Made by a program: the position numbers and the translations under genes | From: Colocasia esculenta | Taxonomy: Eukaryota > Streptophyta > Magnoliopsida > Alismatales > Araceae | Length of the DNA stretch: 64,000 bases | Direction of reading: 5' to 3' | Assembly (NCBI GenBank): GCA_014218235.1 | Contig: CM024753.1 | Location: 179,218,348-179,282,347 of the forward strand | Shown here: piece after piece, positions 46,551 through 57,819 of the stretch | Layout: each line of letters begins with the position of its first letter | Position numbering within the stretch: the first letter of the stretch is position 1 | The notes under the pieces: model-generated | What the model was told of the DNA's origin: nothing | What the model saw: the letters and a program-made list of their open reading frames with translations, nothing else | The model's database searches: none

Positions 46551-47944
46551 TTTACAATTTCAGGTAAACCTGCATCTGCTCTCTGAGCTTCAATGATCTG
46601 CCAATATAAAGATGGCTCTACTGCACTAGCAGCTAAAATTGCCCGTCGCTGACTGCTGGGCACATACAAGGAATTCTCCGCTACTTCTTCATACAACTTC
46701 CATTCTTTAATCATCATCAAATTCATATATGCCTTTCTGCTCAAGGCATCAGCTACAACATTGGCCTTACCCGGATGGTAAGCCAAACTGAAATCATAAT
46801 CTTTCAAATATTCAACCCATCTGCGCTGGCGAAGATTCAAATCTTTCTGCGAGAAGATATACTTCAAGCTTTTATGATCTGTAAAAATTTCAAATCTCTC
46901 GCCATACAGATAATGCCTCCACATTTTCAAAGCAAACACAACTGCTGCCAATTCTAAATCATGAGTGGGGTAATTTTCCTCTGCTGGCTTCAATTGCCTG
47001 GATGCATACGCTATCACTTTACCATGCTGCATAAGCACTGCACCAAGACCTCTCCTTGAAGCATCAGTATACAGCACAAAACCACCACTCCCTGCCGGCA
47101 ATGTCAATATAGGTGCTGATGTGAGTCTTTTCTTCAATTCCATGAAACTTCTCTGACATTCACCGGACCACACAAAAGGCACTCCTTTCCTGGTCAGTCT
47201 AGTCATAGGTGCTGCAATCTTAGAAAAATCTTGAATAAAGCGCCTATAATAACCTGCCAACCCCAGAAAACTTCTAATCTCGGTTATTGTCTTAGGCACT
47301 TCCCACCTAGACACAGCTTCCACTTTACTCGGGTCTACTGCTACTCCTTTGGCTGAAATAACATGACCCAAAAACTGAATTTCCTTTAACCAGAATTCAC
47401 ACTTACTGAATTTAGCAAACAGCTGGTTATCTCTTAACAACTGCAAGGTAAACCTCAAATGAGCTGCATGCTCCTCTTCAGATGCTGAATAAATTAGAAT
47501 ATCATCAATAAAGACCACAATAAATTGATCTAAATATGGATGAAAAATTCTATTCATCAGATCCATAAAACCTGCAGGAGCATTAGTCAACCCAAAAGGC
47601 ATTACCACAAACTCATAGTGACCATATCTGGTTCTGAACGCTGTCTTATCTATATCCTCCTCTTTAATTCTCAACTGATGGTACCCGGACCTCAAATCAA
47701 TCTTAGAAAACACCTTTGCTGATTGCAACTGATCAAATAAATCATCTATCCTCGGCAACGGGTACTTATTCTTAATGGTCACATCATTCAATTTTCTATA
47801 ATCAATACACATCCGAAAACTTCCATCTTTCTTTTTCACAAATAAAACCGGCGCTCCCCACGGGGAATGACTCGGTCTAATAAAACCCTTTTGCAACAAC
47901 TCTTCTAACTGCTTTTTCAATTCTTTAAGTTCTGCTGGTGCCAT
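46472..47944 (-). pseudogene. pol: element C reverse transcriptase and RNase H
   Basis: A 490-codon frame. RT motifs: GFIRPSHSPWGAPVLFVKKK, FRMCIDYRKLND, LPRIDDLFDQL, FSKIDLRSGYHQLR, MPFGLTNAPAGFMDLMN, and the catalytic FIDD in VVFIDDILIYSAS. RNase H: VLYTDASRRGLGAVLMQ, DLELAAVVFALK, FTDHKSLKYIFSQ and YHPGKANVVADALSR. All catalytic residues are visible. It is separated from protease by one missing C in SKAPYRM (47945-47950) and from integrase by a frame change near 46535. Confidence 0.93.
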
Positions 47945-49790
47945 CCGATATGGGCTTTAGAAATCGGCATGGTACCTGGCAGCAACTCAATAGAAAAGTC
48001 CACCTCTCTGTGTGGAGCTAAACCAGGCAAATCTTCCGGAAAAACATCAGCAAATTCCCTAACCACGGGAACTGCTTCCATTGGCTGACTGGCCTCTACC
48101 AAACTTACTGAGGCTAAATAAGCCACACACCCATCATTTATCAACTTTCTAGCTTTAATTGCAGAAATTAGAAACTTGGAGGTATAAAAAGGCATACCTT
48201 GATATTCAAACACTGCACCATTAGGATGACAAAATCTGATCCTTTTCTTTCTGCAATCTAACATTGCTCCATACATCTCAAGCCAATCCATACCCAGAAT
48301 GATATCATAATCTGACAACTGCAGGGCATACAACCGACCCGGCATCTGGTTCCCTTCAATCATAACAGGAGCTTCATCTATATAGCTCGAAGTGAGTAAG
48401 AACTCACCTGAAGGAACCTCCACCACTAACTCACAAGACTTCTCTTCTAAAGGATGAGCTATGCAATCCAGAAATTCTTCGGAAATAAAAGAATGAGAGG
48501 CACCCGAATCAAATAAGACTCTTGCTGAATATTCATAAAGAGGTAAAGTACCTTCTATCATATTTGACGCCTCTGCCTGGGCTCGGGTGATAGCCATAAC
48601 CCGGCCTCTCCCTCGCTGCTGCGGTGCTCCTCTGCCACGACCTGCCTGTGGCTGCTGGAACTGCTGAGGCTGCTGCTGCTGCACACCTCTGCCATACCCA
48701 TACTCTCTTGCATACGGACAATTGCGGATCAAATGTCCCGGCTGATTGCAATTATAACATCTATACCCTGGAGGAACAATAGGCTGCCTGGCAGTACTCT
48801 GCTGCGACTCCTCCACCTCAGGCCTACCACGGCCCTGCTGCAACTGCTGACGACCTCCCCATCCTCTTCCTTTGCCTTTAAATGCTTGCTTTAACTTCTG
48901 GCCCCATTTCCCGAAACCAGATGAAGAAGGTCCTGCTGGTGCCTTGCCCTTGCTTGCACCTACTGTCTGCTGCGGTAGCCGGAAACTACCTGAACCTGAT
49001 TCACCTGCCTGACGAGTCCGGATAGACCTCTCCAAAGTAGCTGCCCTCTGCGCTGCTCTTCCACTGTCTTGCACATGAGAGGTACTATCGCATCCTGCAA
49101 TTCCACTCTCAAACCTCTGATAAAATACTCAACCATCATATTATTATCTGAAACCACATATGGCGCATAACGGCTAAGTGCCATAAATCTCATCTGGTAC
49201 TCTAAGACTGAAGAGTTACCTTGCTGAAGAGTTCGGAATTGCTCTCTTTTTACTTGCTGCACTTGGATCGGAAAGAATGTATCATTAAATACATCAAGAA
49301 ACTCCGGCCAAGTGATAGCTTCTTCCGTCCTGCCTGCAAAAGTGGTTTGCATCTTCAATCGCCACCATTCCAAGGCAAAACCTCTCAACTGATAAGCAGC
49401 TAATACCACTCTATCCGCTGCCGGACACCTCATAGTCGCAAAAACTCTCTCAATTTCATGAACCCAATGCTCAGCTGTATCTGGATTCGGCCCTCCTGAA
49501 TAAGTAGGTGGCTGCAATCTCAGAAACTTTTCAACCTGCAACACTGGTTCTTCCGCTAACAACACTGGTGGTGGCACATGAGCTACAAAAGGCACCTCCA
49601 CTCTCGGCGGAACTGGAGCAACAGGTACAGCCTCTCCATCCCCAGGTGGCACTGCAACCGGTGGTACTGGCGCCTGCTGATCCATTCTTGCTCGAATATC
49701 CGTGAGGCTCTCCCAAATCCTTTCTATCATACGCTGGGTGCTTTCCTCCGGATCATCTCCTCCACCACCCCAATCTCTCCTATCAGCCAT
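47917..49790 (-). pseudogene. gag: element C Gag, zinc knuckle and protease
   Basis: Starts at the ATG at 49790 (MADRRDWGGGGDDPEEST). The capsid motif LQPPTYSGGPNPDTAEHWVH and the Gag hallmark EYQMRFMALSRYAPYV are clear. A one-base shift near 49070 moves the frame into 49074-47917, which carries the CCHC knuckle CYNCNQPGHLIRNC near 48740-48781 and the protease site LFDSGASHSFIS near 48490-48525, then the flap-side GMDWLEMYGA. Forms the particle and processes Pol. Confidence 0.92.
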
Positions 49791-49931
49791 TTCAGAAATT
49801 TTCTACATACACAAAACACCAGACAAAAATCAAAACCACAAATGATCAAAAACCAGGGTCCCTACCAGCAGTGTAAAATGACCAAATAAGGCTATGTATC
49901 CTTTTAATTCCCTTATATTAACACGGACCTT

Positions 49932-49943
49932 GCTCTGATACCA
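49932..49943 (-). other. primer-binding site of element C
   Basis: GCTCTGATACCA on the plus strand, that is TGGTATCAGAGC on the minus strand, two bases from the LTR end. Initiator tRNA-Met type. Confidence 0.93.
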
Positions 49944-49945
49944 AC

Positions 49946-52220
49946 TGTGACGGATCGCCTCGGTCAAGCCCGTTAAACCGATAACGTACTTGATCCGAGT
50001 CCGCCTCCCGCGAACGGGCCGAAGCCTCGCAAGGGATACCAAACCACAGTCCGTGTAAACATAAAGGAACACACCACATTTTATATATATTTCACAAGTT
50101 TACATAGCCAAATTTCACAAAAACTGAAAAGAAGTACAAGAGCCTGGGGCATACCCCGAGGTACAACTGAAGAAAGTAAACAACTATAAAACTACACTGC
50201 TGAAGCTACTCTGCTGGAGGTGCTGACCCTGCACCGCTACGACGCGGCCCGGAACTGGACGTCGGACGAGAGACGTCCTCCTCGCTCTCACCTGTGGGGG
50301 TAGGGGTGAGCCTCTCTAGTCACTGGCTCAGTAGGGAACTCCCCCAAAACCGAGCGAAACAAACACCACGAGTACGAATAGTAAACAGCACCAACAATTA
50401 ATATAACAGCTAAGCAGGTAAGTAAAGCTGTAAAAGTACTCACCGTCTGCCGACTACGAGAAACAACAGTAATAATTAAACGGCAAACCAGTACAGGTGT
50501 ACAAGCTAAAGTAGAGACAGCCAACACGAGCCACGTGAACTGGTTCGCGACACCAGAAACTGACTCGGACAACTAACACAGGTCTACCTCTCAGTCTCGC
50601 AGCCACGGACGAAAGGTCCAGCTGCCGCTCCACGTAAAAAGGTCAAGCAACTGTGGAGACCAACTAAACACCACAACCTGCAGACCACACGGTCACAGGC
50701 CCATGCCTGGCACCTCCAGAGACCCTGGCCTGGGCTCGCTAGAGTGAGGCACTGGAAAAGGACTAGCTGGGGACCAGTGTCGACTACTGGTGTCCGTACC
50801 CCCAACTACGAGCGCGCTACAAGTGACTAAAAACAAACTCAAGTGTCACTGTCCCACTGTCGTCTTTCCCTCAGCCGGACGTACAACTCTAACACAAGAG
50901 TGAGGGTGTCCAGGTCAGACGACACAGACCTCGACGGTACAACACAAGTACCGGGACAAAGCCCCGAGCTAACAGCCTGGCTCACAAAGAACCTGGGGCA
51001 CCCAACTGGAGAGGTAACCACGGTAGGCGTCGTACTACTCGCCACGTACACAGAACCACGTGCACGTCACACACAAACCACGTGAAACCTCACGTAAACC
51101 ACAAGTAACCACTGGTCCACTACACGTGAACCCAACTGACTCGCGTACACAACGCGCAGTCACCGAAGTAAACAACTAACAGCATACCTTGTATGCTAAA
51201 CACGTAAACCAAGTGCACTCAGTGCACCTCATGCGTCAACACACATGCATTATCGATAATTATTGTACTTAGTCATTTCTGCTCAATAGAAGTAGGCGGC
51301 CACATCGATTGCCGCTTACTGGGAGTCAACGGCAAGGTCCTGGCCGTTAACCTCCTGGCTGAGGACCTTGGCGGCAAGCGATGTTGACGCCAAGTTCTCC
51401 GGCCATAAACCCTGCAGAAACCCTAATCCGGCCCTGCGGGTTTTCTAACTGTTCTAACTACTGAAAAACATGCAAATGCAATTCCTTTAGCATGCTAGAA
51501 CCCAATACAACCCGTTATAACATGATTCGTACAGTAAACTACTCAAACCACCCATTATCCCGCTTGGTGCAACTCTATCCAAACATGGATTATCATGCTG
51601 GTTCAAGTGATTATGATGTGTTTTAATGTTTCTACGGAGCTAAACGGGTTCGTCCCCTACCTCAGAACGCGTTAGAATCTCCCACGATCTCCTGGTTCAC
51701 GCCGAGCCCTCCGCGAGCTCCCACGCGAATTGCACCACGCCGCGACGTTTCCTCGCGTAATTCAGCGATGCCGCGCGTTCTACGATCGTCCAACTACTCC
51801 TCGGCACCTGTTGGAAGCTTCAGAAACTCTGGGGCACGAAGCTGGGGCAAGAGGGGAAGAGAGTGAGCTGAGAGAACAGCCCTCGGGTGAGCCTATAACC
51901 TGTTGAACTGACAGGTTGGCGTCAACCCCCTTGTCGCCAACATCAACCGCCAGCCTAAACGTCCACATCTACTGCCGCTAAGCTCATTATGTAACGTCCA
52001 CCAATCTGGACGCCTACTAGTAAACGGCCACCCTGGCCGCCAACTCAGACAGAACAGCAGCAGGTCCTATTCTATTTCCGGACCAACCCTGCGCTGCACC
52101 TGCTCAAGCCACGCATGCACATTACACATACCACACAACTGACTCACATTGGCCTCACAATGGCCGCTACAACCACAACACACACGATCCGCATGGATCC
52201 GAAAAGCACGCGATGTTACA
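49946..52220 (-). repeat. 5' LTR of element C
   Basis: 2275 bp, nearly identical to 42809-45086. Substitutions seen include C/T near 50188, A/T near 50839, G/A near 50942 and T/C near 51366. Most are transitions, plus one-base length changes in short homopolymers. Confidence 0.95.
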
Positions 52221-52225
52221 GGAAG

Positions 52226-52474
52226 AGAGGGAGGCGTGGCAGCGCGCGGGTAGGCGGGCGTCCACAGGCGGAGGCGGGTGCATCGCGGGCGGGTGCGCAG
52301 GCAGGCGAGGGCGTGCGCGGGCCTGGGTGGCCTGGTACGGGCGCATGCGGACGCCGCTGTAGGGGGCGCGTGGCGCAAGTGCGGGTGAGCAGCATAGCGC
52401 AGACAGACGCGACTGCAGGTGGGCGCAGGCAGAGGCGACGCGCGGACCTATAGGGGGGTGCGGGCGGCTGCTGG
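52226..52474 (-). repeat. element E left LTR, piece 2 (GC-rich)
   Basis: A GC-rich stretch between elements C and D. From about 52350 (GGGGGCGCGTGGCGCAAGTG) it aligns with 59836-59945 of the right LTR; the first ~120 bases have no counterpart there. Confidence 0.8.
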
Positions 52475-55016
52475 TGTCACGTCCTAATAAAAGTATATTT
52501 ATTGGAAATGTCAGAAATTGGGCACAAGAAACAAGACTTATGTTTTATTCATTCTGTAATAACATAGCGGAAGTGTTTAACATATCATTCCTCATGCATT
52601 CTACATGAAGGGTAGAAAGAGGAAATCTTTATATACATGCCATATTCACAATACTAAAGAATGATAAAATGATTAGACTTCTGAAGTCGGATGGTCCACT
52701 CAGCTCACACTTGCCCCTTAATCATCACCCCCATCTTGGTCACCTGAAATGGTAGGATATGTGAGCTAACTAGCCCAATAGGATTCAATTCTTATAATTC
52801 AAAGAAACAAGATGTCCAAAGATCAAGGTAAGAAACACGCATGTTGCTAACACTAAATGCCAAGGATGATTGAACAAGTGTGGCAACTAGACAATAAATA
52901 TAGAACAAGAGTATTGAACTACAAATACATGATCAATAATTCATGATAACATTCGGGTTCTAAATCATGTACATATTCATGCACGAAAAAAAATAACATG
53001 ATGACTAATCAAGCTTGTATTGATGCAATGCCAAACATCCATGGATCCTTTATCATTCCGTATAACCTGTAAACGAATTCGGATGCTCCTCCCAGGACTG
53101 GACCAGCCCTATTTGCATAGGCATATATATCAAGTGGGTCTAGGGACACAATAATGTCATCTCAAGTCATTCATAAACAATTGTGGTACTCAAGTACTCA
53201 AACACTCGTGTAATCAAGGAATATGGATTAAGGTTATTGAACACAGGAAGATGTAACCAACCAGATTCTACTTGTACTTGGGGACTTCAAGGACAATCCA
53301 AGAAATATATATGAATAACAATTGGATGACTTCTCTAGTAACATAATAGTAGAAACCCAAGAAAATGAAGGACACATGTTACTAGGCTAATAGAATAAAG
53401 GGCCAACAAGAGATTGAACAAGGGAAGGTACTGGAAAATGGGATAGAACAGTACGTGTCGACAACCAGGAATGTAGGCTTCCAGAACCAGATTTCTGGAG
53501 CCTGGACAGTACCTGTCGACATGCCTGGTTTGGCTGTCGACAGGACAGACCCATCTGTCGACATATGAGACCCATCTGTCGACAACTACTGGTTTTCCAG
53601 AAGCTCTGGGTTCTGGGAGCTTGAGACATGTCGACAGATGCTTTCCATCTGTCGACAACCGCAGGTCTAGCTTCTGGAAACAGTAATACACAATTCTAAA
53701 GACTCTTCTATATGTTCCTATGGATCTAAACATGACTATTACATCAAAGAGAGTCTTGAATACAACTCCAAACACTACTCTACATGGAGGGATCAAGTAG
53801 AACAATAGGGACATATTGAAGCATATGCCCTTATGACAAGATGATAGCTGGAAAATAACTTCTTCCAAAGCACATTCTCATGCTACTAATAAGGAGATAT
53901 CCATCAATATACTTGGGGTGACATGAATACTAACTAAAACATGATGATAAAGAATAGAAACACCATTCTAATGATATTTCCAGAATCAGTGGCAAGTATA
54001 ATCATGATCTAACGCCTAAACAGGGACTTCTTAACATGAAAAAAAAGAGACAAGAACGAGAAGGAAAAGGATGGGTAAGAAAGAATCCTACCTTACTGGA
54101 AAAGAAATGGTAGTTCGTCTTCAACCTAATGAAGAAGTCCACAACAGCAAATGGAAGCAGGTACTGTGGTGCAAGTGAAGAAGTAGCAACTCCAAAGAAG
54201 AAGCTGCAGTAGCTCACGGATGCAGCAGTAGCAGAACCAGCAACAAGTAGCTACAATAGCTCTAGCAACAACAGAAGAGAACAAGAACAAGAAGCGTGCA
54301 AGAACAAGTGCTGGAAAAGTGCACACAATGGGAGTTGGGGGGTTTTTAAAACTCTCAAAGTAACCCATGCACGGTGGCACGTCGGCCATCTATGTGTCGC
54401 AGTAAAAACCATTTAGTTTTTACTACAACATGTTGCCCATGCAAGCCTCCCAATGCTAACACGTAGGTAAAAACGTGTAGGTTTTTTAACCCTCAATGAC
54501 ATGAGCTGACGTTGCCCATGTTACGTAAGCAAGGAAAAATCTCCAAAAATAGTTACGTAAATGGGCAATAAATCAACTGGCCCAGTTAACCTTAAGTTTG
54601 TGTGTTCAAATGGTGTCTATTCATGTTAAAATTTCAACCATAAGCTAATAGATAAGTTTTTTCAAATTATGGTAATTTTACTTTAATTTTTAGAATTTAT
54701 TTTTCACCCAGCAAAAATTGTCTGGAAAATAGTTGCGTCGGCTTAATCTCGAAATCTGCATGTCAACAATTCTGGATATTTACATTTCTGATATCAATAC
54801 ATTTTCTGAAAATTATGGTGTTTACGGATTTTATTTTCGTTACAGAATTCCAGTGTTGCCCTGTCGGAGCGCGTACCTCTGAGCACGACACTTAAAATAA
54901 TATTTATTATCACTAATAAATCCTAAATTAAGATTAATTACATCTCATGATAATAGTTATATTTAATCACCACATTATTCATATTTTTCTAGTAAATAAA
55001 TTTTCGGGGCGTTACA
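52475..55016 (-). repeat. solo LTR D (gypsy), nested in the left LTR of E
   Basis: TGTCACGTCC to CGGGGCGTTACA, 2542 bp, interrupting an otherwise alignable LTR of E. Flanks GCTGG and GGGGG agree poorly (three of five), in a G-rich context. The right third resembles LTR F. It carries the GTCGAC array at 53457-53656. Minus orientation is inferred from TGTAACGCCCC as the 5' end. Confidence 0.85.
53457..53656. repeat. GTCGAC array in LTR D
   Basis: Seven GTCGAC sites in 200 bp (near 53457, 53515, 53536, 53557, 53578, 53630, 53651), most in the context CATCTGTCGACA. Spacings of 21 bp recur. Confidence 0.9.
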
Positions 55017-55204
55017 GGGGGTGCGGTGCTAGGGCGCGCGGACGGCAGGGGAGTACTTGGCGCACGACCTGGGTGAGTAGAGATATAGGGAGAGAGAAGG
55101 AAAGCAACAGAAGATAAAGAGAAGAGGAGGAAGAAGAGAAGAAGAGGGGGAGGAAGAGATCGCCGGAGGAGAGAGAGGAGAGGAGAGAGAAGAGAGGAGA
55201 GAGG

Positions 55205-55235
<31 letters not shown>

Positions 55236-55705
55236 AGAGGGAGAGAGGAGAGAGAGAGAGAAGAGAACGAATAGAAGAAGAGAAGGGGGATGAAGAGATC
55301 GCCCCCAAAGGGAGAGAGAGAGAGAGAGAAGACAAAAGATGGGAATGAGAGAGGAAATAGAGTGTTTATAAAATAGATAGAGAGAAGAGAGGAAATAGGA
55401 GAGATTAAAGGAGAGAAATTTTTGAAAAATAGAGGGGGGATTTTAAAAATGAGAGGGAGTTTTAAAAATTGAAGAGAAAGAAAGAGATGAAAGATTTTAA
55501 AATTAGAATCTCTCATTATTTTCTCTTGGTCCAACTTGGTCCATTAACATCTTGTTGATTGGCTCATTAACCTGAAAGTAAAATGCACACAAGAGTTTTA
55601 GTCAATTATCATATTTATAATGAAATGGTAATAGATTCTTATGAAACTAATGACCATTTTTCAATAAAAACAACATAATTATCAATAACAATTGTATACT
55701 TATAA
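55017..55705 (-). repeat. element E left LTR, piece 3
   Basis: Aligns with 59925-60568: GGGTGAGTAGAGATA, a long GA-rich tract (55080-55340), then ACTTGGTCCATTAACATC and CAATTGTATACTTATAA. Minus-strand frames here encode only Ser/Leu low complexity. It is followed by GTTGGGGATG (minus strand), the likely polypurine tract at 55706-55716. Confidence 0.88.
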
Positions 55706-56760
55706 CATCCCCAACTTACTCATTGCTAGTCCCTTAGCAATGCATACAAGTGAATAATTAGACTAACAGAGCATAAGACATCATCTTTCATGATAAGAAA
55801 GTATGAATGAAAATACTGACCATGAGTGTTTCAAGTTCTAGTGGTAAGTGTCAAGAATAAGCATGTCAGTTCATGTCTTTAGATAGTTCCTCAAGATACA
55901 CTCAAAATTTCATGGCTTTTCGTTCATTGTTTAAGCATAAATAAGAGGATGCATGAGCTTTTTACCTATCACACAAAGATGATATCAACTCTACACTCCT
56001 TAAACTCAATCCTCGAATTACAGGTAGCTTTCACTCTGCCTAGTTCTTTTTTTTCATGCTCTTTTTCTTTTATTTTCAGTTACATGGTATCGTACCTCCC
56101 TTCACTGTTTGACGCGAGCCTCAACTCTTACCTTAGGAGCAACATGCCCGATTCCTAAGATCAGGGACATTTTCCATGTTTTTCTCTATATGTACACATT
56201 TTCACATTTATTTGTAGGCGGGTAGCTTTTTTCCTACGATTGGTCTTCAATAGGAGTGTAGAATATCAATCAATCAACCTGAGTGTTAGGTAATACTCTC
56301 ATCATCCATCTGAATAGCTAATATTTTCCTGTGCTAATGAAATTTCAAATGTATTTAGAGGAAGATGCTAAAAACATAATTAGTTAACTCACCTCTTCAA
56401 CTCACCACTTTCACAAGTACAAACTATGAGTCAAGCTAGAATTTTTTTTTTTCTTTCATGAAATATGAAGCATGAAGCACAATGTTAGGGGCAAAATTTG
56501 AAATTTATTTTCAGTATGACTCTCCCCCCAACTTGAATGACATTGTCCTCAATGGCATAAAAGATATGAAATAGAGTATAGTCAATAGAAGTTAAGAAAG
56601 GAGAGATACAACCTGGCAATTTCAGTAGAACAAGCTATTTCTGGGACACCTCCAAGGGTAGTGAGACTCCAGACACCTAAAACACATAAGCCAAAAAAAA
56701 ATCAATAGAAGTGATAATTTCTAAAAATTTTGGGTTGCCTCCCAACAAGTGCTAAGTTTA
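55706..56760 (-). other. element E internal region, 3' non-coding part
   Basis: AT-rich, no convincing frame. On the minus strand it contains TTCAAGTTGGGGGGAGAG (56521-56540) and GTTGGGAGGCAACCC (56736-56750), two landmarks shared by Athila/Tat-type plant elements near the end of their coding region. Confidence 0.65.
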
Positions 56761-57117
56761 ATGTCTTTAGCCAGACACATGGAGATAACAAGCTTACGTA
56801 ACACCCCCAATCAATTGACGCCAAAGTCTTTCTTTGTATAGCGTCACAAACCATGATAGGTCAAGTGGTCCAAGTGTACCCACCATATCAGTAAAGGATG
56901 GAGAAAATGGGGCATTTAAGATCATATCCTCAATGAAGAAATGTTCATTTATGCACTTAAAGTCTTTCTAAGTGTTGAACACATCAATGCGGACTTTTCT
57001 TTCCCCCTCATTTGTGATGTTGATAATTGTCTCATCATTTGCAAAAAATTATTTTCCTTATTGAGGTCTTTGTATGTTTTGAGCACTTCAATTTGGATTT
57101 TATTATTTCCACTATTT

Positions 57118-57700
57118 TCACCCACAACTTCCATTTTTAGAACCCAGCTCTTTCTCCACACTTACCTCTTCTTTGTCACCCACTTGAAACAATGTCATAT
57201 CAAACTCGAACCCAACATCTATATGACATTCTTTCTCTTCTCCCCCCAACTTGAGTTTAACTAACTCAGTAGAGCTTTCCTCAAATATAACATTATGGAT
57301 GGAGTCTTCTTGATGGTCAGTTTCAAGTTGGGCCAAGATTATGGATTGATTTTTAGTGGCACCCATCTCCTCTTGATTTGACTCATTAAAATTATCTCTC
57401 ATTTTCCAAGTGGGCATGTCAACAATCATATTGGATTGAGAAGTTTCGAATGGAATTTGAGAGTTTGGTCACAATCAAGATAATGATGTTCATGATTGTC
57501 AATGGGTTGACATGGTGATTGGCTATCTTGCCTTTGATTTCTATGAGTTGTGCAATCAGGAGGTCAGTTTTGACAAAGGATTGCTCTAATTCTTCTTGTT
57601 GTTGGGCGAATGTTTGCTCAAAAACTTGTTGATTATCATAAAGTTTTGCATAAATTGCCCAAATTGATCATCAAAGAGGCCTGATTGTGAGGGAGATGTA
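57118..57700 (-). pseudogene. element E hypothetical ORF region, Gln/Glu-rich
   Basis: The 103-codon frame 57429-57118 (MIVDMPTWKMRDN) has no family that I recognise. It is acidic and ends SKNGSCG. Just upstream, around 57530-57690, one or two frames give FGQFMQNF and FEQTFAQQQEELEQSFVK, a probable coiled coil. Together with the GYF part these look like one coding region broken by a few indels. The function is unknown; a leftover Gag-like segment of the element is possible. Confidence 0.45.
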
Positions 57701-57819
57701 TGAGTGGGCTGTGGATATGCATGTTTTCCCTCATGATGGCTTTTATCATGAATATCAATTTGGAATTGGGCCCATTGTTGAAAGTTGTGGATAGGTGGAC
57801 TTTAGGCTTGGGCCAAAAT

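Larger units (their letters stand above)
42809..52220 (-). mobile_element. Ty3/gypsy retrotransposon C, very young, nested in the left LTR of E
   Basis: 9.4 kb, minus-oriented, flanked by GGAAG (42804-42808 and 52221-52225). LTRs 42809-45086 and 49946-52220, initiator-Met primer site, gag-protease-RT-RNase H-integrase and a chromodomain-like tail, the layout of a plant chromovirus. By eye the LTRs differ by about eight substitutions and seven one-base indels over about 2.28 kb, so this is the youngest insertion in the window. Pol is nevertheless broken by five or six single-base frameshifts, several at homopolymers. Confidence 0.95.

Noticed and set aside
54989..55534. A 181-codon minus-strand frame with Ser/Leu runs
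   Set aside because: It is the complement of the GA-rich tract in the LTR of E and repeats in the other LTR.
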